DNA of 64,000 nucleotides from UBA10161 sp038891035 (GTDB lineage Archaea; Micrarchaeota; Micrarchaeia; Anstonellales; Anstonellaceae): positions 1-64,000 of the forward strand of contig JAWAEW010000002.1 in assembly GCA_038891035.1 (NCBI GenBank). The letters are read 5' to 3'. The notes under the pieces are model-generated. The model made no database searches. It had not been told where the DNA came from and worked only from the letters and a program-made list of their open reading frames with translations. Position numbers and translations under genes: made by a program. This document shows positions 7,164 to 16,396 of this stretch, one piece after another (position 1 is the stretch's first letter; each line of letters opens with the position of its first letter).

Positions 7164-9122
7164 ATGAATTATAGGTTAGTTGCATCTTTCAAACCTGCAG
7201 GTGACCAGCCCCAAGCCATAAAAAAGTTAGTTGAAGGTGTAAAAAAAACGGGAAAACAAACTCTTCTTGGAGTAACTGGCTCTGGAAAGACATTCACAAT
7301 AGCAAACGTGATTGCCCAAACAGACAAGACCTGTCTCGTGATATCTCACAACAAAACACTTGCCGCGCAACTTTACTCTGAATTTAGGCAGTTTTTTCCA
7401 AAAAATAAAGTTGGCTATTTTGTATCCTACTATGATTATTACCAACCCGAAAGCTATATCCCTCAAACAGACACATATATTGAAAAAGATGCTCAAATTA
7501 ATGAAAAAATTGAGAAATTGAGGCTCCAGGCGACTGCTTATTTGCTTTCTGCAGGCCCGAGCATCATTGTAGCTACAGTTTCATGTATTTATGGTCTTGG
7601 CTCGCCGAAAGAATGGCTTGATATGTCTGTGCATATAAAAAAAGGCGCACTCATGCCGCGTTCATCTTTACTTGCATCATTAATTGCAATACAATACGAG
7701 AGGAATGATTTTGAATTAAAACCTGGTACCGTACGGTCCAAAGGAAACACTATTGATATCGCCCCTGGCTATCAAGATGATGTAATACGAGTAATTTTAG
7801 ATGAAGATGTGGTGAATAAAATCTATGTTCTTGAGCCTATAGAAATGAAGATTATCCAAGAACTGGAAGAGGTTAGGGTATTTCCTGCAAAACATTATGT
7901 AGTGCCTCAATCAGTGCGTGAAAGAGCGATAAAAACCATAAGAATAGAGCTTGAACAGAGGCTCCAGGAATTGCCAGAGCTTGAGAGGCATAGACTCAAA
8001 ACAAGAACGAATTATGATTTGGAATTAATAGAGGAGCTTGGATATTGCAAGGGAATAGAAAACTATTCACGGCATTTTGACGGAAGATCGCCTGGCGAGC
8101 CCCCATATACATTGATGGATTTTTTGCCTAGCGATGCATTAATAGTGATAGATGAATCTCATGTTACAATCCCACAATTGCATGGTATGTATCATGGAGA
8201 CTATACGCGAAAAAAGAATTTGGTTGATTACGGATTTAGATTACCTTGTGCTTTTGACAATCGCCCTTTGAAATTTGAGGAATTTGAAAAATATATGAAA
8301 AATGTCATTTTTGTTTCTGCAACACCTGGCGAATATGAAAAGATGGTTTCTTTCCAGATTGTGGAGCAGTTAGTAAGACCAACCGGTCTTCTGGATCCAC
8401 AGGTGTTTATACGCCCAACAACAAATCAGATTAGTGACTTGATGAATGAAATAAAAACGCGCGCAATGAGAAATGAACGAACACTAGTAACCACTCTTAC
8501 AAAGAGGATGGCTGAAGATCTTACTGAATATCTTCAGCAACACGAGATAAAAGCGCATTATCTTCATTCAGAAATTGAAACTATAGAAAGAACGGAGATA
8601 ATAAGGAAGCTGAGGCTTGGCGATATCGATTGCCTAGTTGGAATAAATTTGCTCAGAGAAGGGCTTGATTTGCCAGAAGTATCACTGGTAGCTATCTTAG
8701 ATGCTGATAAAGAAGGATTCTTGAGAAATGAAACATCTTTAATACAGACCATGGGGCGAGCTGCAAGGAATATAAATGGGACTGCGATTTTGTACTGCGA
8801 TAAAATTACAGCAGCAATTGAGGCCGCAGTAAAAGAAACTGAAAGGAGGAGAAAAGTTCAAGAGGAGTACAACAAAGCACATGGAATCACACCAAAAACT
8901 ATAGTAAAAGCTGTAGCTGCAGCGCAGCTCGTTCCAAGCAGCGAAAAGAAGATAGAAGCAAAAAGCGAATATGAACTAAGAAAGCTTGCAATAAACCTTG
9001 AAATTGAGATGCAGAAAGCTGCTGAGGAGCTTGATTTTGAAAAAGCCATTGAATTGCGAGATCAATTGTTTGAAATAAAAAGAAGGATAGAAAACCTGAA
9101 AAAGGGGAAGAAAAATGCATGA
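7164..9122 (+). CDS. uvrB: UvrABC system protein B
   Basis: UvrB is the damage-verifying helicase of nucleotide excision repair. This 652-residue protein is near full bacterial length. It has the Walker A motif G-V-T-G-S-G-K-T (K42), the beta-hairpin Y-Y-D-Y-Y-Q-P-E-S-Y-I-P (about 90-101) that inserts between DNA strands, the Walker B D-E-S-H, helicase motifs V and VI (L-R-E-G-L-D-L-P-E and Q-T-M-G-R-A-A-R), and a C-terminal UVR motif (about 605-640) that contacts UvrC. It overlaps uvrA by 8 nt, so the two are surely cotranscribed. In archaea UvrABC is found only in some lineages and is thought to be of bacterial origin. Confidence 0.98.
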   Translation: MNYRLVASFKPAGDQPQAIKKLVEGVKKTGKQTLLGVTGSGKTFTIANVIAQTDKTCLVISHNKTLAAQLYSEFRQFFPKNKVGYFVSYYDYYQPESYIPQTDTYIEKDAQINEKIEKLRLQATAYLLSAGPSIIVATVSCIYGLGSPKEWLDMSVHIKKGALMPRSSLLASLIAIQYERNDFELKPGTVRSKGNTIDIAPGYQDDVIRVILDEDVVNKIYVLEPIEMKIIQELEEVRVFPAKHYVVPQSVRERAIKTIRIELEQRLQELPELERHRLKTRTNYDLELIEELGYCKGIENYSRHFDGRSPGEPPYTLMDFLPSDALIVIDESHVTIPQLHGMYHGDYTRKKNLVDYGFRLPCAFDNRPLKFEEFEKYMKNVIFVSATPGEYEKMVSFQIVEQLVRPTGLLDPQVFIRPTTNQISDLMNEIKTRAMRNERTLVTTLTKRMAEDLTEYLQQHEIKAHYLHSEIETIERTEIIRKLRLGDIDCLVGINLLREGLDLPEVSLVAILDADKEGFLRNETSLIQTMGRAARNINGTAILYCDKITAAIEAAVKETERRRKVQEEYNKAHGITPKTIVKAVAAAQLVPSSEKKIEAKSEYELRKLAINLEIEMQKAAEELDFEKAIELRDQLFEIKRRIENLKKGKKNA

Positions 9123-11937
9123 CAAAATAATAATTAAGGGGGCCAGACAACACAACCTCAAGAACATAGATTTAGAAATACCGCGCAATACGTTAACAGT
9201 TATAACTGGAATTTCTGGGAGTGGAAAAAGCACGTTGGCTTTTGATACAATATATGCAGAGGGACAGAGAAGATATGTCGAATCTCTGTCATCATATGCG
9301 AGACAGTTTTTAGGGCTTATGAACAAGCCGGATGTTGATTCAATTGAAGGACTATCACCAGCAATTGCAATAGAACAAAAGACAACAAGTAGAAATCCTC
9401 GTTCCACTGTAGGAACAACTACTGAAATATATGATTATCTTAGGCTACTTTTTGCAAGGATAGGAGTCCCTTATTGTCCATACTGTAAAATAAGAATAAG
9501 TAGTCAGACAAATGAACAGATAGCAAATACGATCTTTTTACAATCTGAAAATAAAGAATGCAGAATACTTTCTCCTATTATAAGAGGAAAAAAAGGGACA
9601 TATGAAAAGCTTTTTGATGAGCTGAGGCAAAAAGGCTATTCTCGCATAAGGCTAAATGGCAATATAATGGAATTAGATAGACCAATTCCACGATTGGATA
9701 AAAACAAAAGGCATACCATCGAAGTTATTGTTGACAAATTCATGGTGAATGCTCAAAATAGGCAGAGACTTCTTGAAGCAATAAAAACCGCAGTAAAAGA
9801 AAGCCCAGAAAGATTAGTGATTGCTATTATGGATAAAAAAGAAATAATGTTTTCCCAAGTTAATTCATGCCCAAAGTGCGGCTTTTCAATTGGGGATTTG
9901 CAGCCTAGGATGTTTTCATTTAATTCCCCATATGGAGCATGCGAAGAATGTCATGGGCTTGGAGTAAAAATAGAATATGATGTAGATCTTGTAATTCCGG
10001 ATAAAACAAAAACCTTGAGAGAAGGCGCAATTGTTCCGTGGAAAAATAGTGTGATGAGCAATTACTATCTCCATCTTTTGGAAGGGCTAGGAAAAAAATA
10101 CAGTTTTACACTTGACACGCAATTCAATGTACTTTCTAAAGAAGCCCAGCAAGCAATCCTTTACGGTACAAGCGAGAGGATAGAATACAAAATTGAAAGC
10201 AGAGATGGTGATTCAAAATATGAAGGAAGCACTTACTTTGAAGGAGTCATTCCGAATTTGGAAAGGATATACAGACAAACAAAATCTGAATATAGACGAC
10301 AAGAACTAGAAAGATTCATGAGAGAGCTGCCATGCCCAAAATGCAAAGGAAAAAGGCTAAAGGATGAAATCCTGTCTGTCAAAATAGCAGAAAAAAACAT
10401 AATTCAAGTAACTGAAATGTCAATTGAATCCGCTTATGGTTTCTTTACATCATTAAAACTTTCAAAAGAAGAACAGGAGATAGCAAAGCCTATACTTAGG
10501 GAAATATTGGCAAGACTTGATTTTTTGATAAATGTTGGAGTGGGATACTTGACACTGTCAAGGGTGACAGGAACTTTGTCTGGAGGAGAGGCGCAAAGGA
10601 TAAGATTGGCAACACAAATCGGTGCAAATCTTACAGGAGTTCTTTATGTGCTGGATGAACCATCCATTGGTCTGCACCAAAGGGACAACCATAAACTGAT
10701 CTCAACACTTAAGGCATTGCGAGACTTAGGCAATACCCTTATTGTGGTTGAGCATGATGAAGATACCATCAGGAATGCAGATTTTGTAGTGGATTTGGGC
10801 CCAGGCGCAGGGATTCACGGCGGAAGGGTAATTGCAGTTGGAACTCCAGCAGATATTGAAAAAAGTAAGGAGTCCTTAACTGGCGCTTACTTAAGAAGGG
10901 AACTCAAAATACCTGTGCCAAAGATTAGAAGAAAGCCGAGAATGTGGCTCACAATAAGGGGAGCGAAGGAAAACAATTTGAAAAATATTGATGTTAGGAT
11001 ACCGCTTGGCGTCTTCACGTGTATAACGGGCGTGTCTGGTTCTGGAAAATCAACACTGATTAACGAGATTCTCTACAAGGCACTTATGAAATACCTACAC
11101 CAGGCAAAAGATGAACCTGGCAAATTTGACAAAATTGAAGGAATTCAGAACGTCAAGGAAGTAGTATGTATAGATCAGACGCCAATTGGAAGAACTCCGC
11201 GCTCTAATCCAGCAACATATATTGGGGCCTTTACACCGATAAGAGAGCTATTTGCAGGTATTCCTGAAGCAAGAGCCAGAGGTTATGATCCTGGACAATT
11301 TTCATTCAATGTTCAGAAAGGAAGGTGCCAAGCATGTGAGGGTGATGGGGTAAAAAGAATTGAAATGCAATTTTTGCCAGACGTATATGTTACGTGTGAG
11401 GAATGCGGTGGCAAAAGATATGACGCAGAAACATTGCAAATAAAGTATAAAGGCAAAAACATTTATGATGTACTTTGCATGAGTGTAGAAGAAGCAAGAA
11501 CTTTCTTTCAGCATATCCCGCAGATTAAGTCCAAATTAGATACTTTAATTGACGTTGGCTTAGGTTATATTTCTTTGGGGCAACCTGCCACAACATTGTC
11601 TGGTGGCGAAGCGCAGAGAATAAAGCTTGCCGCTGAGCTTGGAAGAAAGGATACTGGTTCCACTCTTTATATTTTAGATGAACCCACGACAGGATTACAT
11701 TTTGCAGATGTAAGCAAATTGCTCTCAGTCCTTCAAAGGTTGGCTGATAGAAACAATACAATTGTTGTTATTGAACACAATTTAGATGTAATCAAATCGG
11801 CGGATTATATAATAGATTTGGGGCCTGAGGGTGGAGATGAAGGGGGTGAAATAGTTGCAGAAGGCACACCAGAGGAAGTTGCACAAAATAAAAATAGTTA
11901 TACCGGATATTATCTAAGGAAAGTCTTGGAAGGGTAG
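9115..11937 (+). CDS. uvrA: UvrABC system protein A
   Basis: UvrA is the dimeric ABC-type ATPase that scans DNA for lesions and loads UvrB. The 940-residue protein has two ATP-binding halves: Walker A G-I-S-G-S-G-K-S (32-39) and G-V-S-G-S-G-K-S in the second half, each with an L-S-G-G-E-A-Q-R-I signature and a D-E-P loop. Zinc modules are visible as C-P-K-C ... C-E-E-C in the first half, an extra C-P-K-C-K-G-K-R-L insertion, and C-Q-A-C-E-G-D-G ... C-E-E-C-G-G-K-R in the second half. Nothing essential is missing. The last 28 nt run opposite the 3' end of uvrC, an unusually long convergent overlap. Confidence 0.98.
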   Translation: MHDKIIIKGARQHNLKNIDLEIPRNTLTVITGISGSGKSTLAFDTIYAEGQRRYVESLSSYARQFLGLMNKPDVDSIEGLSPAIAIEQKTTSRNPRSTVGTTTEIYDYLRLLFARIGVPYCPYCKIRISSQTNEQIANTIFLQSENKECRILSPIIRGKKGTYEKLFDELRQKGYSRIRLNGNIMELDRPIPRLDKNKRHTIEVIVDKFMVNAQNRQRLLEAIKTAVKESPERLVIAIMDKKEIMFSQVNSCPKCGFSIGDLQPRMFSFNSPYGACEECHGLGVKIEYDVDLVIPDKTKTLREGAIVPWKNSVMSNYYLHLLEGLGKKYSFTLDTQFNVLSKEAQQAILYGTSERIEYKIESRDGDSKYEGSTYFEGVIPNLERIYRQTKSEYRRQELERFMRELPCPKCKGKRLKDEILSVKIAEKNIIQVTEMSIESAYGFFTSLKLSKEEQEIAKPILREILARLDFLINVGVGYLTLSRVTGTLSGGEAQRIRLATQIGANLTGVLYVLDEPSIGLHQRDNHKLISTLKALRDLGNTLIVVEHDEDTIRNADFVVDLGPGAGIHGGRVIAVGTPADIEKSKESLTGAYLRRELKIPVPKIRRKPRMWLTIRGAKENNLKNIDVRIPLGVFTCITGVSGSGKSTLINEILYKALMKYLHQAKDEPGKFDKIEGIQNVKEVVCIDQTPIGRTPRSNPATYIGAFTPIRELFAGIPEARARGYDPGQFSFNVQKGRCQACEGDGVKRIEMQFLPDVYVTCEECGGKRYDAETLQIKYKGKNIYDVLCMSVEEARTFFQHIPQIKSKLDTLIDVGLGYISLGQPATTLSGGEAQRIKLAAELGRKDTGSTLYILDEPTTGLHFADVSKLLSVLQRLADRNNTIVVIEHNLDVIKSADYIIDLGPEGGDEGGEIVAEGTPEEVAQNKNSYTGYYLRKVLEG

Positions 11938-13526
11938 GGTGATACCGTCTCTTTCTTGCGCAGTAAGCGATGGTAGGAAATAACAAATCTGTGAGCTTCA
12001 TCTCTTGCATATCTTAGAACCTTTAAGGCTGAAGAAGATTTTTCAAGCCTAATTGGTTCTTGGAAATCTGGATGGTATATTTCTTCATTTTCTTTGGCCA
12101 ACGCAATACATGGAATTTCTATATTCAGTGATAATAGAGCTGAAAGTGCTGCATTTAGTTGCCCACGTCCGCCATCAATAAGGATAAGATTGGGAAATTG
12201 GCTCCTTTCAGATTTAAGGCGCAGATATCTACGAAAAACAATCTCTCTAATTGAAGCAAAATCATCTTGTTGATCCACTGAGGAAATTTTGTATCTACGA
12301 TATGCTGATTTGTTGGGATTGCCATTGACAAATTGAACCATGGCACCGACGATATTAGTCCCAAAGAGATTTGAGACGTCAAACGCTTCAATTACCGTTG
12401 GGATGGATGGAAGTCTTAGCAGTTTTTGTAGCTCAATCAATGAAGGATCAGCCAAACCGGTTATTTCTAACATGATGTTCTTGCGCAATAGATCAAGTAT
12501 TTTCTTTTTATCCCCCTTTTGTGGAGCCAGGATTTTGACGCTCCCTCCGCGCTTTTGAGAAAGAAACTCCTCTAAGGCGTCTTTTGATGGAGGAAGCTCA
12601 TCCACAAAAATATGTGGTGGGATTTTTTCAGCTTCATAAAATCGAGGGAGAAAATCGCCTAAAACATCATCGCTGAAGAGATTGTCAAATTCGAACTTTT
12701 TTCGGTCTCTTATTACACCATTAATTTGGCGGAAAATTTGGATATATACTTTAGTGTTTGCAACAGCAAATGAGATATAATCTTCGTTTTTTTCATCTTT
12801 ACTTTCGATTTTTTGCTTTTCCTTAAGCGAAAGCAGTAATCGAATAGAATTGCGCAATTTTAGAGCTTTTTCAAATAATTTCATTTTTGCAGCATTCTTC
12901 ATTTCAACTTCCATTTCTGAAATAACCTTTTCAAGCTCTTTGCCACCTGAAAGGACTGCTTTAAGTTTTTCTACTTGCTTCGCATATTCTTGCTCTGTAA
13001 CTAGACCAGCACATGGGCCCATACAAAATCCAAGATGGTACTGAAGGCATGGCTTTCTTTGACCGAGTTTGCATGTTCTGATTTGAAAGATTTTTCTCAA
13101 AGTAGCAGCCGCAAGGATATAAGCAGAGCCTGCTAAGAAGGGACCAAAGATTTCTCCTTTTCCTATAATTTTTCCAAGTCTGTTTCTTCTGACAACAAGC
13201 ATGCGCGGAAAAGGCTCATCGGTTATAAGGATATAAGTGAATTTTTGATTTTCTTTCAGTTGAATGTTATATTTTGGAAAATATTGCTTGATAAGCTGGC
13301 TTTCAAGCAAAAAAGCTTCGGCCTCATTGTCCGTGACTATAAAATCGAGGGAATGCGCCGACTTTAACATTTGTTCTATTCTTTCTGAAATATTGGAGTT
13401 AGAATAGTTTGAGAGCCTATTACGCAAATCTTTCGCTTTCCCAATGTAGATGGGTGTGCCGTTTTTATCCTTGAAAATGTATACTCCCGGCTCGTGTGGC
13501 GCTGTCCTTATTTTTTCAGAAAGCAT
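11910..13526 (-). CDS. uvrC: UvrABC system protein C lacking the C-terminal HhH domain
   Basis: UvrC makes both incisions in excision repair. From the ATG at 13526 the protein is 538 residues. The N-terminal GIY-YIG nuclease (G-V-Y and Y-I-G near residues 13-29) is followed by a C-L-Q-Y-H-L-G-F-C-M-G-P-C metal-binding segment, a UVR-like helix pair around 190-220, and the RNase H-like nuclease (F-D-V-S-N, L-I-D-G-G-R-G-Q-L and D-E-A-H-R-F motifs). The reading frame stops about 25 residues after D-E-A-H-R-F, so the tandem helix-hairpin-helix region of typical 600-residue UvrC proteins is absent. The GTG at 13538 is part of an AGGTGA ribosome site. A TATA-like element near 13553 suits a leaderless start at the ATG. 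Confidence 0.95.
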   Translation of the reverse strand: MLSEKIRTAPHEPGVYIFKDKNGTPIYIGKAKDLRNRLSNYSNSNISERIEQMLKSAHSLDFIVTDNEAEAFLLESQLIKQYFPKYNIQLKENQKFTYILITDEPFPRMLVVRRNRLGKIIGKGEIFGPFLAGSAYILAAATLRKIFQIRTCKLGQRKPCLQYHLGFCMGPCAGLVTEQEYAKQVEKLKAVLSGGKELEKVISEMEVEMKNAAKMKLFEKALKLRNSIRLLLSLKEKQKIESKDEKNEDYISFAVANTKVYIQIFRQINGVIRDRKKFEFDNLFSDDVLGDFLPRFYEAEKIPPHIFVDELPPSKDALEEFLSQKRGGSVKILAPQKGDKKKILDLLRKNIMLEITGLADPSLIELQKLLRLPSIPTVIEAFDVSNLFGTNIVGAMVQFVNGNPNKSAYRRYKISSVDQQDDFASIREIVFRRYLRLKSERSQFPNLILIDGGRGQLNAALSALLSLNIEIPCIALAKENEEIYHPDFQEPIRLEKSSSALKVLRYARDEAHRFVISYHRLLRKKETVSPYPSKTFLR

Positions 13527-13555
13527 AAATAGATTCACCTTAAGAAAAAAAGCAT

Positions 13556-13619
13556 AAAAACAGAGGGAGACGGTACACCCGAAGGCTCCGCCTCACCTCC
13601 CACGCTCTCTGAAAGAGCA
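13556..13619 (-). ncRNA. Candidate small structured RNA with its own promoter and T-run
   Basis: Between the NAC and uvrC genes the minus strand holds a compact structured element. A TATA box centred near 13645 would start RNA around 13619. The RNA would begin with a perfect 5-bp hairpin (GCTCT, loop TTCAG, AGAGC). A longer hairpin closed by GGGAG/CTCCC follows, containing GGTGAGGC and a CC-TTCG-GG tetraloop. It then ends in TCTG and a run of five T. The sequence GGAGGTGA inside it perfectly complements the 16S anti-Shine-Dalgarno tail. It could instead be a terminator for the NAC transcript. No known RNA family was recognised. Confidence 0.4.
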
Positions 13620-13640
13620 GCTTTATGTTTTCACGTGAAA

Positions 13641-13650
13641 ATTTAAATAA
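13641..13650 (-). promoter_or_regulatory. TATA box upstream of the 13.6 kb structured element
   Basis: The minus strand reads TTATTTAAAT. It is the only strong TATA element in this gap and sits about 26 nt before the first hairpin, in the spacing used by protein genes in this window. Confidence 0.45.
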
Positions 13651-13671
13651 CATATGGCGAGTGATTTTGCA

Positions 13672-14004
13672 CTACTCGTGTTTGAGGCGAAGAATTGCTT
13701 CTGCAATATCCCCACCAGTGTCTCTAAGGGCATTTTGGGCTTCTTCGCGGCTACAGCCCGTCTCCTGCATAACCAGTTTTATATCTTCTTCACCAGCTTC
13801 TTCCTCATAATGTACTCTCCCGCTAATTTGGAAAGATTTTTGGCCCTGCATTTCAATTTGTATCACAGATGGCTCAAAAACTACAATCCGCTGACCGCCT
13901 TCTGAAAGTTCTATAATCACTTTAGATGCCTGAAGCTCTTCTGTTTTTATGCCCATCTGTTTCATCAATTTGGCCAAGGCTTTTGGGTCTGGATTCGGGA
14001 ACAT
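13672..14004 (-). CDS. nac: Nascent polypeptide-associated complex protein
   Basis: Archaeal NAC is a homodimeric ribosome-bound chaperone of nascent chains. This 110-residue protein has the NAC beta-barrel domain (about 20-72, with K-V-I-I-E-L and Q-K-S-F-Q-I-S-G) and a C-terminal UBA domain (about 76-108, ending G-G-D-I-A-E-A-I-L). The length is standard. The start is supported by GAGGTG 6 nt upstream of the ATG. It follows the creatininase-like gene by 12 nt, so it is probably the last gene of that operon. Confidence 0.95.
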   Translation of the reverse strand: MFPNPDPKALAKLMKQMGIKTEELQASKVIIELSEGGQRIVVFEPSVIQIEMQGQKSFQISGRVHYEEEAGEEDIKLVMQETGCSREEAQNALRDTGGDIAEAILRLKHE

Positions 14005-14016
14005 ATTAACACCTCT

Positions 14017-14739
14017 CTACTTTTGCTCAAGCAAAAGATTTTCATTTACAAGTGCGACAAGTTGTTTAACGATCATCTTCTCTATTAGTTTCCCTTTTTG
14101 GATTGATTCATTCCCTATTTTTCCTATGTAACCCAATCTAGTAAATGAATCTTTTGGTGCAGGTATCAGCCTTCCGACATAAAGTTTGGATTGGAGTTGC
14201 TTGACTTTTATCTTTTGCCAATCAGTCAAGGCCATTATCAGTGATGTTTCATTTTCGTCTGCATGACCAACCGAAGACCCTAGTTCTTTCTTCACTTCAG
14301 GTAGCTCCCACCAAGAGATAATGCATGCTTGAAACTTTAGCTCATCTGCCAATTCTTTCAAAGTGTTTGAAGCTATCGATGCATTTGCACCATGGCCGTT
14401 TAAAAATAATAACTTATCAAAACCGTTTCTTACAAGCTCTTTTGTAATATCACGAATTAATCCGGCAAACGTCGATGAGCTCAAGGATATGGTTCCTGCC
14501 CAAGGTCTCAGAGTATAACAAAAGCCATAATTTATAGGTGGCAAAACTAAAGCTCCTGTTCGTTCAGAAACTTTTTTGGCAAGCTCGTAGGGTGTCACAC
14601 TGTCTGTCCATAGCGGCAAATGTGAGCCGTGAGCCTCTATAGCCCCCATCGGTAAAATGACAACCGGCTTTTTCTTTTGCTTTGAAATACGAGCTATTTG
14701 TGTAGATGTCATTTGGCCAAAAAGTAAGGGCTTTTTCAT
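14017..14739 (-). CDS. Creatininase-family amidohydrolase
   Basis: The 240-residue protein matches the creatinine amidohydrolase / FAPy deformylase family. Metal ligands are visible in P-M-G-A-I-E-A-H-G-S-H-L-P-L-W-T-D, where E, H and D are the usual ligands, in N-G-H-G-A-N around residue 110, and in a later H-A-D-E-N-E motif. Archaeal members include ArfB, the formamide hydrolase of flavin/deazaflavin synthesis, and related amidases, so the substrate cannot be assigned. The ATG at 14739 overlaps the stop of the upstream membrane gene (ATGA) and has an AGGTGGT site. The 13-codon extension back to 14778 is therefore rejected. Confidence 0.85.
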   Translation of the reverse strand: MKKPLLFGQMTSTQIARISKQKKKPVVILPMGAIEAHGSHLPLWTDSVTPYELAKKVSERTGALVLPPINYGFCYTLRPWAGTISLSSSTFAGLIRDITKELVRNGFDKLLFLNGHGANASIASNTLKELADELKFQACIISWWELPEVKKELGSSVGHADENETSLIMALTDWQKIKVKQLQSKLYVGRLIPAPKDSFTRLGYIGKIGNESIQKGKLIEKMIVKQLVALVNENLLLEQK

Positions 14740-15158
14740 CCGACCACCTTCTTTAAAACAAAGACTGATGCGATACACGTGAAAGCCTGTTGGAAAGAAA
14801 GTAAAAGGATAAAGCGGAAGGGAAGTGAGAAGAGCATCAAAAACAGAAAAAATGGGAGCATTACTGAAAGCAAAATTAGGACTAATGCAAACTTAATCGA
14901 ATGAAATGCCTCTTTGCGCACATTCTTAACGAAAAGATAATAGGTAAATGTAAAAACAGTCCCCTTTGTTAGAGAGAAAATTAATGGGAAAATAAAAGAT
15001 TCCGTGGTCAAATTCCATGGAAGCCATATATTGCTCCAGATGGAAAGATAACTTTTATCCAGATAAAAAGGTTGTGCAACAATGGAGAAGAACTGCAAGG
15101 TTATTTGGTCAATTATTGCAATGAACATTATAGCCAACATTGATATGGCAAAGCGCAT
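14736..15158 (-). CDS. Small polytopic membrane protein of unknown function
   Basis: A 140-residue protein with about four hydrophobic segments (near 5-25, 55-80, 88-110 and 112-135), separated by short basic loops such as V-K-N-V-R-K-E. The overall shape resembles GtrA-like four-helix membrane proteins, but no diagnostic motif was found. It is the first gene of a run with the creatininase-like hydrolase (4-nt overlap) and NAC. A TATA-like ATTATAAATTT about 28 nt upstream supports a leaderless start at 15158. Confidence 0.7.
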   Translation of the reverse strand: MRFAISMLAIMFIAIIDQITLQFFSIVAQPFYLDKSYLSIWSNIWLPWNLTTESFIFPLIFSLTKGTVFTFTYYLFVKNVRKEAFHSIKFALVLILLSVMLPFFLFLMLFSLPFRFILLLSFQQAFTCIASVFVLKKVVG

Positions 15159-15211
15159 AAGAAAACTCCAAAGGGAAAATTAAAAATTTATAATGATAGC
15201 AGAGCAACAGG

Positions 15212-15820
15212 TTATGTTTGTGCTTCATTGTGGAATGATTCTTTGACTTCGCTTTTTCTTACTTCAACCCTTTTGATTGGTCCTATCTTTTTAACTGCAT
15301 TGAAAAGTTTACTGGAAAGCTTTCCATAAGCAAGTTCCTGAGCCAAAACTGGAAATTCCGTGGCAGAAGCAATTGACTTGATAGCTGAAGATAGTGCCTT
15401 TCGTACGTCTGTCCTGACTGAATCACTTACTTTTAGGCCGGTAATACAAAGCATCTTGATTCTAATAGGAGTTCCGTCTTTTGTCACAACATCATCTACT
15501 TGATTTATGACAGAGCGCCTCCTTCTGGCAAGTGTTCGAACGTAGCCTGGCATAAGCTCGTGACCTATAAATACTGTTTTTGTCGTTCTGCCGACTACTT
15601 CTTTTACACGGAAGAAAAGATTGGTATAAGCGGTATTTGGAGAAAATGTCCCGGTAAGCTCGCCCAAGCCTATTTTGATTATTCTATTTTTCAGATTAGA
15701 TTCATCTGAAGAGACTATCTGTCCGATTTCTTTTGAATCAAAAAAGTCAGGAGCCAGCACAGTATACCAAACCTTGGTTTTCCACTTATCAACAGTCTTA
15801 GATTTTTTTGCATCAGCCAT
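15212..15820 (-). CDS. rps3ae: 30S ribosomal protein eS1 (S3Ae)
   Basis: Archaeal/eukaryotic small-subunit protein eS1, 202 residues, of normal length. Family features include the early W-K-x-K-x-W-Y-x-V-L-A-P motif, the central G-Y-V-R-T-L-A-R-R-R-R-S segment and the C-terminal V-E-V-R-K-S-E-V. It binds near the mRNA exit of the 30S platform. The gene follows uS15 after 9 nt, a common archaeal pairing, and is probably expressed from the uS15 promoter near 16.4 kb. Confidence 0.96.
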   Translation of the reverse strand: MADAKKSKTVDKWKTKVWYTVLAPDFFDSKEIGQIVSSDESNLKNRIIKIGLGELTGTFSPNTAYTNLFFRVKEVVGRTTKTVFIGHELMPGYVRTLARRRRSVINQVDDVVTKDGTPIRIKMLCITGLKVSDSVRTDVRKALSSAIKSIASATEFPVLAQELAYGKLSSKLFNAVKKIGPIKRVEVRKSEVKESFHNEAQT

Positions 15821-15829
15821 TTAACCAAC

Positions 15830-16285
15830 TCACTTTACCAGGAGAGCTGCTGTTTCTGGATCATATTTCCAGTTTGGTGGTAATTTGCCAACAGATGTGT
15901 AATATTTTACTAGCCTCCCGATTTTTGATTCTACATGAATTAGCTTTGTTCGGTTGTGCTTATCCGCGCGATTTCTCTTCAAATGTTCACGCATATTAAC
16001 TGCTCTTTTTATAAGACTGAGAAGATCCTCTGGATAGTCAAGCTTGATCTTATTTTCTTTCAATATGGCGCTAATAGATTTACCACAGAGATTTTGAACA
16101 GAAGGTACACCATAGGTATCCCTTAAAATCTGCCCTATGATAGTTGGACCTTTGCCTTCTTTACCCATTTTTACAATCAGCTCTTCCACTTCGTGCGCCG
16201 AATATTCTACCCAATCTGGAGAGATTTTAACAGATGGCTTTTTTGAGCCAGATTTCCCTCTTTTCTTTGAGTGAAGTCTTGCCAT
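15830..16285 (-). CDS. rps15: 30S ribosomal protein uS15
   Basis: Archaeal uS15, 151 residues, with the N-terminal extension typical of archaea (A-R-L-H-S-K-K-R-G-K-S-G-S) and the conserved core P-P-N-W-K-Y near the end. It binds the central three-way junction of 16S rRNA. The start has an exceptionally strong ribosome site, GGAGGT, 7 nt before the ATG. It heads the operon with eS1 and has a leader of about 90 nt with clear secondary structure, unlike most genes here. Confidence 0.97.
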   Translation of the reverse strand: MARLHSKKRGKSGSKKPSVKISPDWVEYSAHEVEELIVKMGKEGKGPTIIGQILRDTYGVPSVQNLCGKSISAILKENKIKLDYPEDLLSLIKRAVNMREHLKRNRADKHNRTKLIHVESKIGRLVKYYTSVGKLPPNWKYDPETAALLVK

Positions 16286-16380
16286 TTAAAACCTCCTGTG
16301 CTTTTGCGCGAAGAGGCCGGGATCTTACACAAAAGATGCTTTGACCTCATTCGGCAGTTGCCGTCCAGCCGAGGCAGCCT
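16286..16380 (-). promoter_or_regulatory. Structured 5' leader of the uS15-eS1 operon
   Basis: RNA starting near 16376 would carry a leader of about 90 nt. Its 5' part folds as CCTC-GGC ... GCC-GAAT-GAGG: two short helices with an internal loop, closing a loop that contains GGACGGCAAC. A second, weaker pairing lies around the CCCGGCC stretch nearer the start codon. Autoregulation of uS15 by binding its own leader is known in bacteria. Proposing it here is inference, but the long leader is exceptional in a genome that mostly uses leaderless starts. Confidence 0.4.
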
Positions 16381-16396
16381 ATAATATACCATACCT

